A stretch of DNA of 64,000 bases from Cyprinodon diabolis (GCA_030533445.1 CM060066.1:33015235-33079234); one strand, 5' to 3'; shown: positions 34,456-47,159, counted from the stretch's first letter. Notes: generated by a model from the letters alone, not told the origin. Numbers and translations are program-made.

Positions 34456-35581
34456 GTCTTTATAGAACTGATAGGAAAACAGGCAAAGGAGGAGGAGTGG
34501 CAATTGACTTAAGAGACTCTTTTAAGTGCACTCAAGTCACCTTTGAACATGATGTAAACATTGAGCATATTTGTGTTGAAGTATCACTGTCATTAAGCAT
34601 GCACTTTTTAATTGTGGTTTTATATAATCCCCCTTCTTGCAATGAAATGTTTTATGGTGAGCTAGATAAATTGTTGAAAATGGTTGCCCATAAGTCAGAA
34701 GTTATCATACTGGGTGATTTTAATATTGACTGGCTTAATTCTAGCAAAAGGAAAAAACTTAAGACCCTAATGACAAAGTTTGATTTTACCCAGATAATGA
34801 AAGGTGCCACAAGGATCTCAGTCTTCAAAGACCCAAATTGATTTAATATTTTCTAATAAAGAAGATCGAATATTAAAATCATACAATTTTCTAACTGGTT
34901 TTTCAGACCACAATATGATTTTGATAGCAAGAAAACTTTCTAAAAAACGCCTTCAAAATGTTAACAATATTAAATCAAATATATTAACTATTTCTAAGCG
35001 CGATTTCCCTGTTTTAGACAATGAATTAAATGGCATCAGTTGGAGCAATATTTTGGAAAATGAGGATGTCCACAACTGTTGCAAAGAATTAATAAGTAGT
35101 TTGGAAGAAGTAATTTCTAAGTTCCTCAAAAAACAAAAACATTTTAAAAAAAAGATCTTTACCGTGGCTTAATGGTGACATCAAGAGATTGATGAAAGAG
35201 AGAGACATGGCTTTGAAGAGATCACTTAAAAGTAAATTGAATACTGATATCAACATATATAAAAGTTTAAGAAATCGTGTCATAAAAAATTTAAGAAAGG
35301 CAAAAATAGAATATTACATATCTACAATAACAGAAGCCAAAAGAAGTCCATCTATAATGTGGAAACAAATAAATAGCATTGTAAAACCACAGAGTACAAC
35401 AACAATGTTTGAGCTTAAAATTGGAGACCAGCAGATAAGAGACATTAAACAAATAGCCCAGGAATTTAATAATTATTTTGTGTCATCTGTGGAGGAGCTG
35501 GTCCAACAGTTTGATTTTGGAAACCTTACAAGACCAATTCAACAACAGGTTACAGTACATCAGGCACAACATTCTCCATAG
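34456..35581 (+). pseudogene. LINE endonuclease and linker
   Basis: Directly after the Harbinger insertion the LINE frame resumes with LYRTDRKTGKGGGVAIDL. The endonuclease motifs VIILGDFNIDW and, after a frame shift near 34820, GFSDHNMI carry the catalytic Asp, Asn and His of the apurinic-type nuclease that nicks target DNA. A second frame shift lies in the A-run near 35145 and a third near 35570. The stretch 35189-35581 (LRKAKIEYYISTITEAKRSPSIMWKQIN) is the usual linker before reverse transcriptase. Confidence 0.82.
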
Positions 35582-35584
35582 AGC

Positions 35585-37072
35585 AGACTAGTGAATCTAT
35601 TATGCTTGATGCCATAAATACAATTAAACAAAGCAATTGCATGGATCTCTCCCACATTAATACTGCTTTCATAAAGCGAAACAAAAATGCACTCATAAAA
35701 CCTCTAACGCATGTAATTAATTTGTCCATTGAGAGCGGGCAATTCCCTGCACCCTGGAAACAGGCTAGAGTTATGCCTATCTTTAAGTCAGGATCCCAAG
35801 ACCAGGCCTGTAACTATCGGCCTATAAGCATCCTGCCTGTATTTTCTAAGGTGTTAGAAAAAATAGTCTCCAATCAGTTAATGGCGTACGTACAGTATCA
35901 TAAAATCTTACATCCTTTACAGTTTGGCTTCCGACCTCATTATTCTACGGATACAGCAAACTGTTATTTTGTTGAACAAATAACGTTGGCAATAGACAGT
36001 GGGGAAATAGTAGGCACAGTCTTTTTGGATCTCAAAAAGGCATTTGATACGTTAAATCATAAAATTCTAATTGCAAAATTATCCAAATTAACATTTTCAC
36101 CGAAAACTTTACAGTGGTTTGAATCCTACTTAGAAGGAAGAGAGCAGTGTGTCACAATAAACAATGAAAAATCATCATTTTTAAAGATAAATACAGGAGT
36201 GCCACAGGGATCCATCCTTGGCCCTCTACTATTTACATTATACATTAATGACTTGCCAGAGTCTTGTCCAACAGCAGGTTTTCAGTTATATGCAGACGAT
36301 GCAGTAATTTATGTTCGTAGAAAGACTGTGCAAGCAGTTTCTAATGAACTGTCAGGACATCTACAAACTGTGTCAGTGTGGTTCCATAATGCAGGGTTGT
36401 CTCTGAATGTTAAAAAAACTATGTCTGTCTGTTTCTCTTCTAGGACCAAGCTCATATCTCAAGAACTAAATTTACAGATAAATGGAGCTAGAATCCAGCA
36501 GGTCTCAGAAATCAAGTATCTAGGACTAATACTTGACTCACAATTGAAATTTGACAGCCATGTAAAAAAAAGTGTCCAGAGTAACAAAAGCAAACTTGTA
36601 CACATTCAAACTGATTAGAGATTCCCTACCGTTTCACGCTGCTCACAGTTTTGTGCACTCCATGATCTTTTCCCATCTAAGTTACTGCATTAGTTCTTGG
36701 TCACAGGCCACAAGCACTACTATCAAGCCTCTTCAGATGATCTATAATAGAGCTATAAAAATCTTAGATAAAAAACCAATCAGGTCCCATCACTGTTTTA
36801 GTCTGAACAATTTAAAAATGCTGAATTTCGAAAACTTTGTGAAATTTGCTCAGTTAAAACTGGTTTATAAATGCTTGCATGATAAGGCCCCTAAGGTTTT
36901 GAGTGACTGTGTAGTTCCTCTCAGAGCTGTGGGCTCAGTCACAAGAGGAGCCCACAGTGGAAACTGTCAAGTACCCAGACGCAAAACCTCTTTCGGTCAA
37001 TCAGCTTTCATTGTACAAGGCACCAAAACATGGAACACATTACCTGCAGAACTGAAGGGAGAGTCAAACTAG
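35585..37072 (+). pseudogene. LINE reverse transcriptase and C-terminal part
   Basis: The frame 35602-36618 contains the RT blocks NYRPISILPVFSKVLEKIV, GFRPHYSTDTA, VFLDLKKAFDTLNH, GVPQGSILGPLLFTLYIN and the active site YADD at 36289-36300. A frame shift in the A-run near 36567 breaks the end of RT. The remaining C-terminal part (36572-37072) has YCISSWSQA, QMIYNRAIKILDKKPIRSHH and FGQSAFIVQGTKTWNTLP, a conserved tail in fish CR1/L2-type LINEs. It would copy LINE RNA at the nicked target. Confidence 0.88.
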
Positions 37073-37344
37073 GTCCTTTTCAAACATAAACTTAAAGACT
37101 TTTTATTGAGAGGTCAGTCATGTGAACATTAATAATCTAACTGACCTGATTTTATTTCTGTGATGTTTTAATGTGTAATTTGCTCTGTTGTTCTTGTGTA
37201 CAGTCACTGTGTTTTGTGTAAAAGCCTAACTGGGGACAGACATTGAGAATTTGCCTTAGCTAAAATGTTGTAGTGTGTGACATGATGCATGAAACATACT
37301 TGGCCCTATCAAATAAACGAATAAAAAAAAAAAAAAAAAAAAAA

Positions 37345-38690
37345 ACAAGCCAGAATTTTCTCAACTTTCTCCAGTGTACTCATAACATGTTACTGTTAAC
37401 CAAAGTGTCTGTAAATTGTTTTGATTCTGACTACTTTCCATTGTTGTATGGAAGGTGGAACGAACGCTCCTCAGGCAGAACGGGGCTGAATAATGTGCCA
37501 TAAGGGCTGTATGATGAACTGTTCTCTCTTTGCAAAGATATGATAAATAAAGTTCCGACTGAGTGACATTCATCAATTCTATCATTCTCTTATTTATTTA
37601 TTTATCTTTTCTTATATACTAATGAGTTAATAATTTTTTTTAATATAGGCATATATTCACATTTAAACAGAATATGCGTACTCAGACTCGTTAAGTGGGA
37701 CTTTTTTTAATAACTTTTCATAATATGTCCAAGGCAAATGTGGGAAATTGTCTTAATTTGGACAAGAGACAGAAGTGAAAAAAATATGTGTAGATCTGCT
37801 AACCCTGCCTAGGTGGAGCATCTCTTTAAGCAGTCTGTGAAACATGGAAAAAAAATCTGATATTAAAAAGTCGTGCACAACCAGTGTGTTCAGTCCTTAA
37901 GCATCCTTGTTGTTTTCCCACATGTTTTTGAGTCCTGGTAACCCTGCACACAAATTAACATTAAATTTAACAAAAACAGCTAAATATATAGCAAAAACCA
38001 CTAAATCCACCTCCCATGCTCCACATCTGCCTGTGTCATGGTTGTCTAGACACAGAGACCACATACCTACATTACACCACATTATACTCAACCTCATCTT
38101 CAGAAGGAAAAGCTTTCAAAAATAAACATGAGCTGGAGGGTGAAAATCCCTCTCTGGGCAGCATCGGTAGGGATGAAGAGGAGAAAGAAAATATGAAATA
38201 TGTTGGGCTGTCTGCAATTGTTTACAGCGGCAAACAGCGAGCTGTTTATGGCTCAAGGAGCCAGCAGGGCAGAGCAGGACAGAAACACTATGGATGCAGA
38301 AAGAAAGCAGAATCCTATGAGCCCTTTATGCTGTCTCTATTCTCTAATTCTGCTGTATTTGTTTGTTCCAGTGATAACTTTATGATCTCTGTACTTTTTC
38401 TTGTCTCAGTGGTTTCATCAACTCTGTTCCTTTTGGCTGTGACTCCTTCCAGAATACAAATATCAGCTGTGCTGTTGCCATCAACATTGTTGTTTTCAGA
38501 TGTTGGAGCTTGGTCTGTTTTGCAGTGTAGTCTTGTTTCTCTGACTGTGAATAACAGTACATGCTGTTAGTCACAGTCACTCTGACTCTGACTAACAGTA
38601 CACTTTCATCCTCTAACATGGGAGCAGGCTTGGAGCTTGTCTACCTGGCTGTGTGTTTCCTGGTTGGGGCCACGTGCTTCTGTTCAGTTG
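37345..38690. other. Gene-free stretch
   Basis: No gene recognised. A 184-codon open frame at 38016-38570 has no recognisable domain. Confidence 0.45.
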
Positions 38691-38696
38691 GCCTCG

Positions 38697-38960
38697 GTAG
38701 ATGGCCGCTCACGCTGAGTTTTTTTCTGAGCACCTGTTTCTGCTGGAGGTTTCTTCCTGTTAAAAGGCAGTTTTTCCTCTCCACTGTCGCTCCACGCATG
38801 CTTGGTGTGAGGAATTGCTGAAGAGTCAGCGACAGGATGCAAGCTTATCTAGGAGTGTCCTGTAAGTAATCATCCTGGTGCAATCACCTGCTTTTCCTTG
38901 ATACAAACTTTTAACCAATGTGATGATATTGTCTGTGTAAAGTGCCTTAATATAGCATGT
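38697..38960 (+). repeat. Teleost interspersed repeat, plus strand
   Basis: Contains ctggaggtttcttcctgtt (38742-38760) followed by a CT-rich part and tgtgtaaagtgccttaatat, the tail seen in the related copies at 19363 (minus) and 57000 (plus). Confidence 0.6.
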
Positions 38961-40014
38961 GTTGACTGCTCCACGTAGCTGAGGTGAAGAACCCAGCAAG
39001 TGAACTTGTTAAAAGTAGATTGCTGGAAACACATGCAGGCAGCTCCCCAAAGACATATGCAGAAAAATAAAAAATAAAAAATAAAGCAAAAAACTTTAAC
39101 TTGAAGAGGCAGGCCAGATACAGGTGTGAAACTCAAGAAGGTATCTAAATAAAACACAATCTGCAAACACAACTAGCTTTTCATATGCAAGCATTAAAAT
39201 CTGCATGTGTCTGCAAATTCAACTTGTTATTGCTAATTTATGTTCTATTTTTGAGCTGCTGCTAACTTTCCTTCTCCCTTGCTGTTCCTGGTGAATGAAT
39301 ACAATTTCCCCACAGAAATCATCAAAGTGTTTTAACCATACAGGATAATAGAATAAATCAGCCATCATGAATAAGTGGGAAACTCTAAACAGAAATGTCA
39401 CTAGTAATACACTTCCCCAATAATTAGCAGCGATGACATAGTGGTCCCCTCTGGATTACGTAAAAGTCCTATTTGATTCAAATGGTAGCCCACTCCAGGT
39501 TTTGGGATATATATAATGTTGTCAGTGGATGATAATGACGATGTATCGATTTTTGGATTTATAATACTTGGATTTCTCCTGTTTGGATTTGGGGGATACC
39601 TGATGTATCTACAATAACAGAGGATGTCGGCGGCAATTTGGGCATTGATCAGGCTGTCGGCAGCGGTTGACACCCTTAGATTGTGAATGAGCAGGACCGG
39701 GAGCTGTGCCGTATGCTAGGTGTGATTGAAAGCAGGCTAGCTGCGATGGCTGAACTCATAGATGAGATGGGATAACATCTTGGATTTGAACAATTGCTTC
39801 AAGGCGGAAAAGCCCAAAAAAATTGGAATATTGGATTCGCCGCATAGAGCCAGCAAGAAAAGACTCAAGGCTGACAGAAAATTCCTCTGCAGCCTGCTCT
39901 CAAAACAATAAGTGTCATTTTTGGATTCGCCCCCCCCCCCCCCCCCCCCCCTCCTTATCAAATCCCCCTGGATGTTATGGTGGAAGGGCACAGAACAACA
40001 GCTCCCCCTTTCCC
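38961..40014. other. Gene-free stretch with C-run
   Basis: No gene recognised. A C22 run lies at 39930-39951. The part 39400-39900 is unlike its AT-rich surroundings and may be an unassigned repeat; the word ttggattcgcc occurs near 39832 and again beside the C-run. Confidence 0.45.
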
Positions 40015-40016
40015 TA

Positions 40017-41166
40017 CACTGTAAAAACGAAAAAGTTAGTTCAACTCAAAATTTCAAGGCAACCGGCTGCACAGAATTTTTGAGTTGAAGGCATCAACTT
40101 ATTTTTTTAAGTTTTGTAGAACTACACTTATTAAGTTGTGTCAGCTAAGTTTTTCAAGTTCTGCCAACTAAGTTTTTTTAATTCAAGTTACTGGAACTTT
40201 CAATTCTGTAAAAACTTATTATTTTAAGTTCAGATTATCTGTAAAAAGATATTTTAAATCCAGATTACCATCCCCTGTAATAACTTACATTTTTGAGTTT
40301 AAATCCACCCCCCCATTAAATCATCCACTGACAGTAAACCATTCATCTTCTTACACGCTTGTCCCAAGTGGCACAGGGTACACCCTGGACAGGTCGCCAG
40401 ACACACAGGACTAACAACCATTCATACACACACTCACAAAGACAATTTAGAGAAGCCAATCAACCTAACAGTTATGTTTTTGGACTGTGGGAGGAAGATG
40501 GAGTACCCAGAGAGAACACATGCAGAAAGACCCCAGCCCAGGAATCGAACCCAGAACCTTCTTGCTGCAAGGCAGCAGTGCTACCCACTGCGCCACTAAG
40601 CAGCCCTGACAGTAAACCAGTTAAATTTTGCATGTTTATTTGGACCACTTTGGCAAAAACAGGTTTACAATTCCACAATGTAAACAAGTAATCTTATGCT
40701 TAAAGCAAATAAGGTTTCAGCATATAGTTTTTTACTTTCCAACTCCTGTTAAAACCTTACAAATAATGCAATATTGCCAGAGATGACAGGAAACCAGTGC
40801 CTTAGTCTTCTCTTGGACAAGTCCTCAGGGAAAGTTACCGCCAGCAGAGTGACCAGATGGCTGAACCAAACTTTAGAAGGCAGCTCCTGGGAAAATCCAT
40901 GGAAACCCTGTAGCAGCCGGTTGCCATGACAAATTTGAAATGAGCATGCGCAGATAAGTTGACCTCGCTCGGACTGGGTGTCAATTACAACTTCTAAGTA
41001 AACTCAACTTAATTTATAGAATAAGATGAACTTTTCATCAGAAACTTATGAAAGTGAGTTCAACTGGCTCACAAAAGACAGTTCAAGTTCCAACTAGCAA
41101 TTTTATCGTCAGTGAATGCAAAAATCTTAGTAAGGTGAACAATTTTGAGTTGTCGTTTTTACAGTG
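40017..41166. mobile_element. CACTA-like non-autonomous element with nested SINE
   Basis: The ends are inverted copies: the left starts cactgtaaaaacga and the right ends tcgtttttacagtg (worded gttgtcgtttttacagtg). Aactcaaaatt recurs in both subterminal regions. TA flanks both sides (40015-40016, 41167-41168). A CACTG start fits the CACTA/EnSpm superfamily, but the duplication is short and no transposase is present, so the superfamily is tentative. The interior repeats aagtt/aactt words. A SINE sits inside at 40342-40605. Confidence 0.65.
40342..40605 (-). repeat. tRNA-derived SINE with 14-bp target duplication
   Basis: On the minus strand the element starts gggctgcttag, has an A box tggcgcagtgggtagcac and a B box gggttcgattcc, then a body ending in gaagatgaa. 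It is flanked by exact copies of ctgacagtaaacca (40328-40341 and 40606-40619), the kind of duplication made by LINE-driven insertion. Confidence 0.9.
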
Positions 41167-41169
41167 TAC

Positions 41170-41944
41170 CTGCGAACATGAACTGCGGTGCCGGGTGATA
41201 AACTTCCATCGTATAAAGGAAAATTGCCTATGGATGTGTTCATGGACAAATTGAACTCAGACACACAACTAATGTCTCAAATGTCAGACTGACTTTTATG
41301 TGGCTCCAGCCTCCAATGTTTTCTTTCTGCTAAAATGTTTATCTCATGTTACATGTGCTTTTCTTGTGCTGAGTTTTTTTTTTTTTTTTGATATCTCAAA
41401 CTGTATTCTGTCAAGGATATAGTGTGAAATAAGTCTTTTTATTTTTGTCATCTCCCTCCCCAATGTGGCTCCTGTCTTTCCACAGTGATAAAGGCAGCAC
41501 TACAGGTGGGGCCCTTGGCAGCCCAAAGAATGTACCAAAGGCAGTGTTCAGCGGCACACATAGTTTTATATTATTTTAATATATAAAAATAATTTATTTT
41601 CTTAGAAGGTGTTTATTTAAGAGCGACTATGTAAATTAACAAACACCTAGAAAAAGTGCACTATATTATATTATTTTCCATGTGAATGCCAGATTGTTCA
41701 TGCTTCTTAGCTTTTTCTAAAAAGTGCTTTGAATCAGTCCTACCTGTTTTTATCCATGCTAGGTCAGATCCTGAGGTTTGAAAAAGGAGGCAGGGAAATC
41801 AGAATAAAGTGTTAGCCTCGCTGCAGGCAGTTAGCCAAGCCTTGTAACTAAACCAGGTTGTGGAAAAAGACCGAGTGTACTGTCTCCATCTTTCTTTGGT
41901 CGCTGATTAATTTGATGTTCGGTTGATCAAGTTCAAATGACTTA
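41170..41944. other. Gene-free stretch
   Basis: AT-rich with T-runs near 41375; no gene recognised. Confidence 0.5.
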
Positions 41945-41978
41945 CTTAGCAAGTGAAGCTAGAGCTTCACTTGCTAAG
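41945..41978. repeat. Perfect 16-bp palindrome with 2-nt centre
   Basis: Arms 41945-41960 (cttagcaagtgaagct) and 41963-41978 are exact reverse complements around ag. No nearby gene explains it as a terminator. Confidence 0.85.
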
Positions 41979-43105
41979 CTTGCTTTAAGGGACTCCACTT
42001 AATAAATTTTTCTTGAGCCAATTCTTTCCTTCTCCCTGTCCAATCCTCTCCAACTTCCATGACTCGACCTGTCAATCAGCTGTACTACAATTGTGAAGAC
42101 AGTTCCTGTCCACTCTCCTGCCCCTCAAGCTCTTCTATACTTCTGTAATGCAGAGGAGCTAGTGCCGATGTACAACTTTAAACAACAGTCAATGGCCAAT
42201 GATTCTTGTGCCCTAGGGTGGAAATACATCACCAATCTGATGACAAACGAAACAGTTTAACTCATCATTAAAAATTTATTATTTATCTTGCACATCTAAA
42301 AAATATATTAGTATATTTCAAAATATTTTAATTTTATAATTTCATTTTAATGTATTATTCAAGAATATTGAGTTGGTGAAGCTGTGCGCTAGCACCCTCT
42401 ATTGGCCATGTAATGTTAGAGAAATAAAAACATAGATCATTGAGTCATTGTCTTTCATTTCTTATTTCTTCACTTTACCAGGATCATATCAAAGGAAGTT
42501 TTTTTAATCCTTTAGCTCACATTTTATCCAATAATAGCTTCTCTCTGTCTCCTTAGAGGATGACACTTTTTTTTTCTTTTTTCGACGAAATAAGTATTAA
42601 TGTTTTTGAAAGGCTTTAGGGCACATTTGCCTCTTTAAAATATTATCTGGGAAATTTTGTCTGCCACCTTCCATTTCTTTAGATATCTACAAGTGAGGTA
42701 CTTTATTCAATCATTCAATCCAGGGTTTTGTGTTAAGCCTTTCTGCTACACCCTTTGTTGTTGCTTTTTATAGTTTATTCTTAAAGGATTGGGTTAACCA
42801 AGAGGAGGCTGCAGTTAATGCCTTTCAAATCTATTAGCTCATAGTGTTGTCCTCTTGAAATGGAAGGATGCTGACCCACCCAGATTTAAATACACTCAGG
42901 TTAACTTAAAAAATGAAGGTGTATTTTGTTTTTTATTTTTGCATTTTTCTTTTATTTCAGATTATCTTTTAAATGATGTATCACATATATAATTTGGGCT
43001 TAAAGCTCATCAGTTATTTGCTTTTACATTTGAGCATGCAAAAGAGCCGTTTTGTGGGTTTTTACAACCTAATGCAGTGAGCAAAGTTACTGTATCACCT
43101 TCAGA
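41979..43105. other. Gene-free stretch
   Basis: AT-rich; no gene, RNA or element recognised. Confidence 0.5.
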
Positions 43106-43109
43106 AAAT

Positions 43110-43435
43110 GTTTTTCACACTTCCCAAGCAGGTGCTGTTGCCTATCTCCAGTTGTCAATGGGCCAGAGGCGAGGTACCAGTCCATCTCAGGGCAACACAG
43201 AGACAAACAGGATAAACAACCTTTCACGCAAACATTTACACCTAAGGAGAATTTAGAGAAGCCAATTAACCTAACAGTCATGTTTTTGGACTGTGGAAGG
43301 AAGCTGGAGTACCCAGAGAGAACCCACACATGCTCAGGGAGAACATACAAACTCATTGCAGTAAGACTCCAGGCCGGGATTTGAACCCAGAACCTTCTTG
43401 CTGCAAGATAGCAGTGCTACCCACTGCATCAATGA
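43110..43435 (-). repeat. tRNA-derived SINE, second copy
   Basis: Same family as 40342-40605, in the same orientation. The minus strand gives gatgcagtgggtagcac (A-box region) and gggttcaaatccc (B box). It is longer at the 3' side, including gggcaacacagagacaaacagg on the plus strand. Limits are approximate and no clean target duplication was found. Confidence 0.82.
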
Positions 43436-43439
43436 ACGC

Positions 43440-45170
43440 GTCATTTTTACAAATTACCATTTTAAATCCACAAACCTACACTAAAGAACCAATACCAATT
43501 CAGTTAATTTACTCAGTTTTTTTTTTTTTTTTTTTTTATGACAGTGGGTGTCATCTTCACACAGCTGAAACTCCTCCTATGTGTGCTTCAGCTTCAACTG
43601 TCTTCTATGTGATGATTCGGACGAGGGTGTAAACACTCTGCATCTGAAATAGAGATCAGTCAACTGCCAGCGGGGCTTGCGTAAATTACCGCTGACACCA
43701 TGCCCTGTCTGAACATAACCTTAGAGTTTTCTCCTCTTGGCTGTAGAAGACTTTCAAAACACAGTTTACCACCAAAGGAAAATGTATAGGTTTTTGTTTT
43801 TATGGTCGCAATGTTACTTAAAATTTTATCCCCAAAGAAACTTTTCTTTGAATCGGCATACTGTAGATTTATTTAGCTCACAAATTTGAAAAAAAAAATA
43901 GAAAAATGTTACTCCCAAAATATGAAACTAGAATTTATTAAATGCAAACCAGAATTAAAGTTTTTGTATTCAAATAAGGATGCTATTTGAAACCAATTCA
44001 TGTTCAGAAATATGCACTTTGATGAAAAGCTATTATGATATTGTTGTAAAGATGTTGTTGTTCTTTGTTCTTTATTCAGAAACCTTGTTGTGTTTTCATG
44101 TGTCTCTTCATTTCCAAACCAAAAAGGAGAATTGCACGGCAACACACAAAAACTAATGACATAGTTTCACTTGTTCACACAGATGGAAATTCACACAAAC
44201 TAATTCATCCTATCGCACAAGCACAAACTCAAAAACACACACCATGCCGCACCCCATTTCTGTTTAGGGAAAAAAAGTAATTACTTTCTCTCCCTGCCTC
44301 AATGCCTTCAAAAGCCTCAGTGGGGCGATTCCCCAGTGAGCCAGTGAAATTCACTTAAACAGCTTTTGAGAGAGTAAGCAGTCTTATTGTTGCGTACTGA
44401 AACTTTGATTGGAGAGAAAGAAAAAATGAAAGGTGGAGGGGAGGGAGCAGCAGAATATTGGTAAATAAGGCTTTTGGGCAGTATTATTTTTCTCATTGTT
44501 TTTCTCCATTTCTTTTACATTAAATTTATACACTATTTCTTCTTTGACTAAGTTAACAACTGTAGGCAAACAGCAGGGTAAAAGGGGCTGCTTTGAACAT
44601 TCTTCTATTTTAACACTTTAGGGTTGGGTGTTATGTCCTGCTATCCTTAAAGGGAATTTCCATTAATTTTCATTAATTTCAGATTAATTTCTATAGTCTA
44701 ATCCAGAACCTTACCCTAACCATTGCCAGTACATTCTTAACCCTAACACCTAACCCTAAAAAAGGATTTGTATCTATTGGGACCAGATGTTGGTATCCAT
44801 GAGAACAGTCGGTACCCACAATGTAAGAAATACACAGCCATAAAGACACAAAAATTCTCCTTTGATCTATGATGGGCCTTTCCATTGACTTCCAACCATA
44901 CAGTATGTAACCAATTTCTACAGACTGTGACCTTCACCCTAAACCTAACTATTACGGGTTCATACCTTACCCTAACCTAAACGCAATTCCAACTTAAGTC
45001 CTAAAAGTGACTCCTGATGCTAAAACAGTGATTTCCCTCATCGGGTCCAGGCATTGGGCCCAACAAGGAGCAGTTGGTCCCCACAGCATGCTATATTTCC
45101 AGAAAATGAGCCCCGCAATGTGTACAAATACAGGAACACAATGAAACACATAGAGAATACTCTTAAATAA
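43440..45170. other. Gene-free stretch with ccctaac words
   Basis: No gene recognised. At 44710-44985 scattered ccctaac/taaccc words and ggtccccac-type words occur. They are interspersed and not a tandem telomere array. A T17-18 run lies near 43518-43536. Confidence 0.45.
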
Positions 45171-45172
45171 TT

Positions 45173-45285
45173 TAAATTTAGTTTATTTACATTGCACCAA
45201 TTCATAAAACTTGTAATCTCAAGGCACTTTACAGAGACAGTACAGTCAAGATTTGTTAAAAGTTAAAAAGCAGTTGATTGCATGG
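45173..45285 (-). repeat. Tail fragment of the teleost interspersed repeat
   Basis: The phrase tctcaaggcactttacagagacagtacagtc matches the minus-strand tail also seen at 19410-19436 and 58840-58875. Confidence 0.5.
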
Positions 45286-45289
45286 AGTC

Positions 45290-46825
45290 ACACGGACTTG
45301 CAAGCAGTGTCTGAAATTAACTTTCTGATTCACCAGCCAAGTTGGCCAGTAGATGTAAAGAAATTAACCGGCTAAGCATATTTGTTTTACCAGCCAAAAT
45401 ATTAAATTATTTCACACATATATATCACACTTTACACACATGGTATTTTTTTTTATAATATGGTATTTTGTCGGATGAAAAAAGAGGAAGAACAAACAAA
45501 CAAAAAAACATTTATTTAATCAATTGCTAATTTCTTATTTCCTTCACTGAAAACTAATCAGCCTCCTCGCTCTCTACTTTTGGTACTTTTACACAGTCCA
45601 TGAAGTCTGGTCTCCTGCTTCTGACACAGTCCTTGTGCCACAGCATTACAGCCTCAGTGGGACACAGACCATGTGGCATTAACTCTGTTCGTATTCAAGC
45701 ATGGTCTCCAGTTTCATTGTTCTATTGCCCAACACTGTTCTTGTCTTTGGCATACTGCAGATACACGGAACACCTCATTAGCATAGCCTTGTCTGATTGT
45801 TCAGCAATCCCATACCCATACTTTGCATTGTTTTCAAGTTTTTTTCCCACTCATTTCTATTGCCTACCTTAAACCCGACCTAAACTGAATGGGCGTGTCT
45901 GGCCATGTTTACTGAGGTCAGATCAGGCACACCTGCATTAAACAGTTCATCTAGCATAAAAAGACTCAAAACAAAAGAGCTGCCTTAAAGTGAGGAAGCA
46001 GTGGAGTTGTGCATTGATCCCCTTCACAGCTTAGCCTCTAGTCCAAGAGGAAAGCCTTTGGGTTAGGTCATAGAAATGGATGAAAGTCAGTGCATAGCCC
46101 GATAAGGAAAGCAAAACATGACTGTGTGTGTTTTTTCTTCAGTTGGATCAAAGTCCAAGTCAGATCAAAACAAATGAACTGATAAGTGGTTGCATCAAAT
46201 GTGTCACTCATGCCATCCTTGATCAGCTTTCAACTTGCTCCCATGCCTTCTTTTCACCTTCAAATGAGCATCACTCCCACTGATATTCAAATCTGTATTC
46301 ACTTACTTCCCTCACTATTTATTTTATCTCATTGAGTCTATCCTTTTCTCTACAACCCACCACATTATCTGCTAATTATCTTTGTGAGATACTTTGTCAG
46401 ATACTGTCACCCAAAGTGACACAGAGGGGTACTGCCCATGCTATTACTCCCTTCCCCTTCCACATAAATGCTGCCTATAAAACCTTTTGTTATATTTGAT
46501 CACAAGTAACCAAATCCAAGTCAAATATCTGTATTTTCCCTAAACTGTTGAATATAACTGCCATAGTTGTCATTCCTGCAGTCAGTAATAATCTTCCTGA
46601 ACTCTGCAAAACCTCAGTGCCCTGCAATCTAATTTCAGGATTCACTATGTAACATCTTCTAATGGCAGAGTCCCCCAGTGGTGTATTCAATTGTCAAGGT
46701 TGTTCAGAATATAAAGCAGAGATTTTTTCAAGACCCGTCAGTGGGCACTCCTCGCCTCTTCATGGGTCCCAAGATGCGTTGCGTCTTTTTGGCTTCCAAG
46801 CTTTGCCACCTCCTTGTTGGCTCCT
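45290..46825. other. Gene-free stretch, possible hAT fragment
   Basis: At 45305 the words cagtgtctgaaattaact and accagccaa resemble the start of a hAT-type element, but no matching end or transposase was found. The rest has no recognisable gene. Confidence 0.35.
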
Positions 46826-46828
46826 GTG

Positions 46829-46983
46829 CCGCAGAGACGCCAGCCTCCAAGACACCTGTGGCGCAGAAACACTGGCCTCCAAGGTTCCTGCTGCAGAGAT
46901 GTGAGCCTCCAAGATTCCAACTGCAGCGACACTGTCCTCTAAGGTTTCTGCTGCAGAGATGCCATCCTCCAAGATTCCTGCTG
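46829..46983. repeat. GC-rich 30-bp minisatellite, about five units
   Basis: Units of about 30-33 bp begin gcagagatg/gcagcgaca and contain cctccaag and ttcctgct. Being a multiple of three, the units give a 10-residue protein repeat (AAEM..SKIP-like) in one frame. A further GC-rich, partly repeated part (tcctctagaggtcct, ggccgtcttccagaggtcct) runs to about 47150. Confidence 0.75.
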
Positions 46984-47159
46984 GCCCTGAGGCAGCGTTG
47001 CTGTCCTCAGGGCCATCCTCTAGAGGTCCTCTTTCATCGCTATCCTCACGGCCGTCTTCCAGAGGTCCTCCTTCGTCCAGAGACTCTGCGTCACACCTGC
47101 CTGCAGAGACTCTGAATCATCTCCGGCCTCACGGCCGGCATCCAGAGACTTCTTTTTTT

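Larger units (their letters stand above)
31860..37344 (+). mobile_element. CR1/L2-group LINE, split by Harbinger element
   Basis: A non-LTR retrotransposon reads left to right: a 2A-like region, an apurinic-type endonuclease, reverse transcriptase, a C-terminal part and an A-rich 3' end (aataaacgaat followed by an A-run to 37344). The 5' end is approximate and no target duplication was found. It is interrupted at 33222/34453 by a Harbinger element and carries at least four further frame shifts, so it is dead. The clade within the CR1/L2/Rex1 group was not resolved. Confidence 0.88.

Noticed and set aside
38016..38570. 184-codon plus-strand open frame
   Set aside because: No domain recognised and overlapping frames are equally open; looks like chance.
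44710..44985. ccctaac words as a possible interstitial telomere
   Set aside because: The words are scattered and not in tandem; the surrounding ggtccccac words suggest an ordinary interspersed repeat.
46678..47115. 145-codon frame across the minisatellite
   Set aside because: Its repeats come from the 30-bp tandem DNA repeat and several frames on both strands are open at once.
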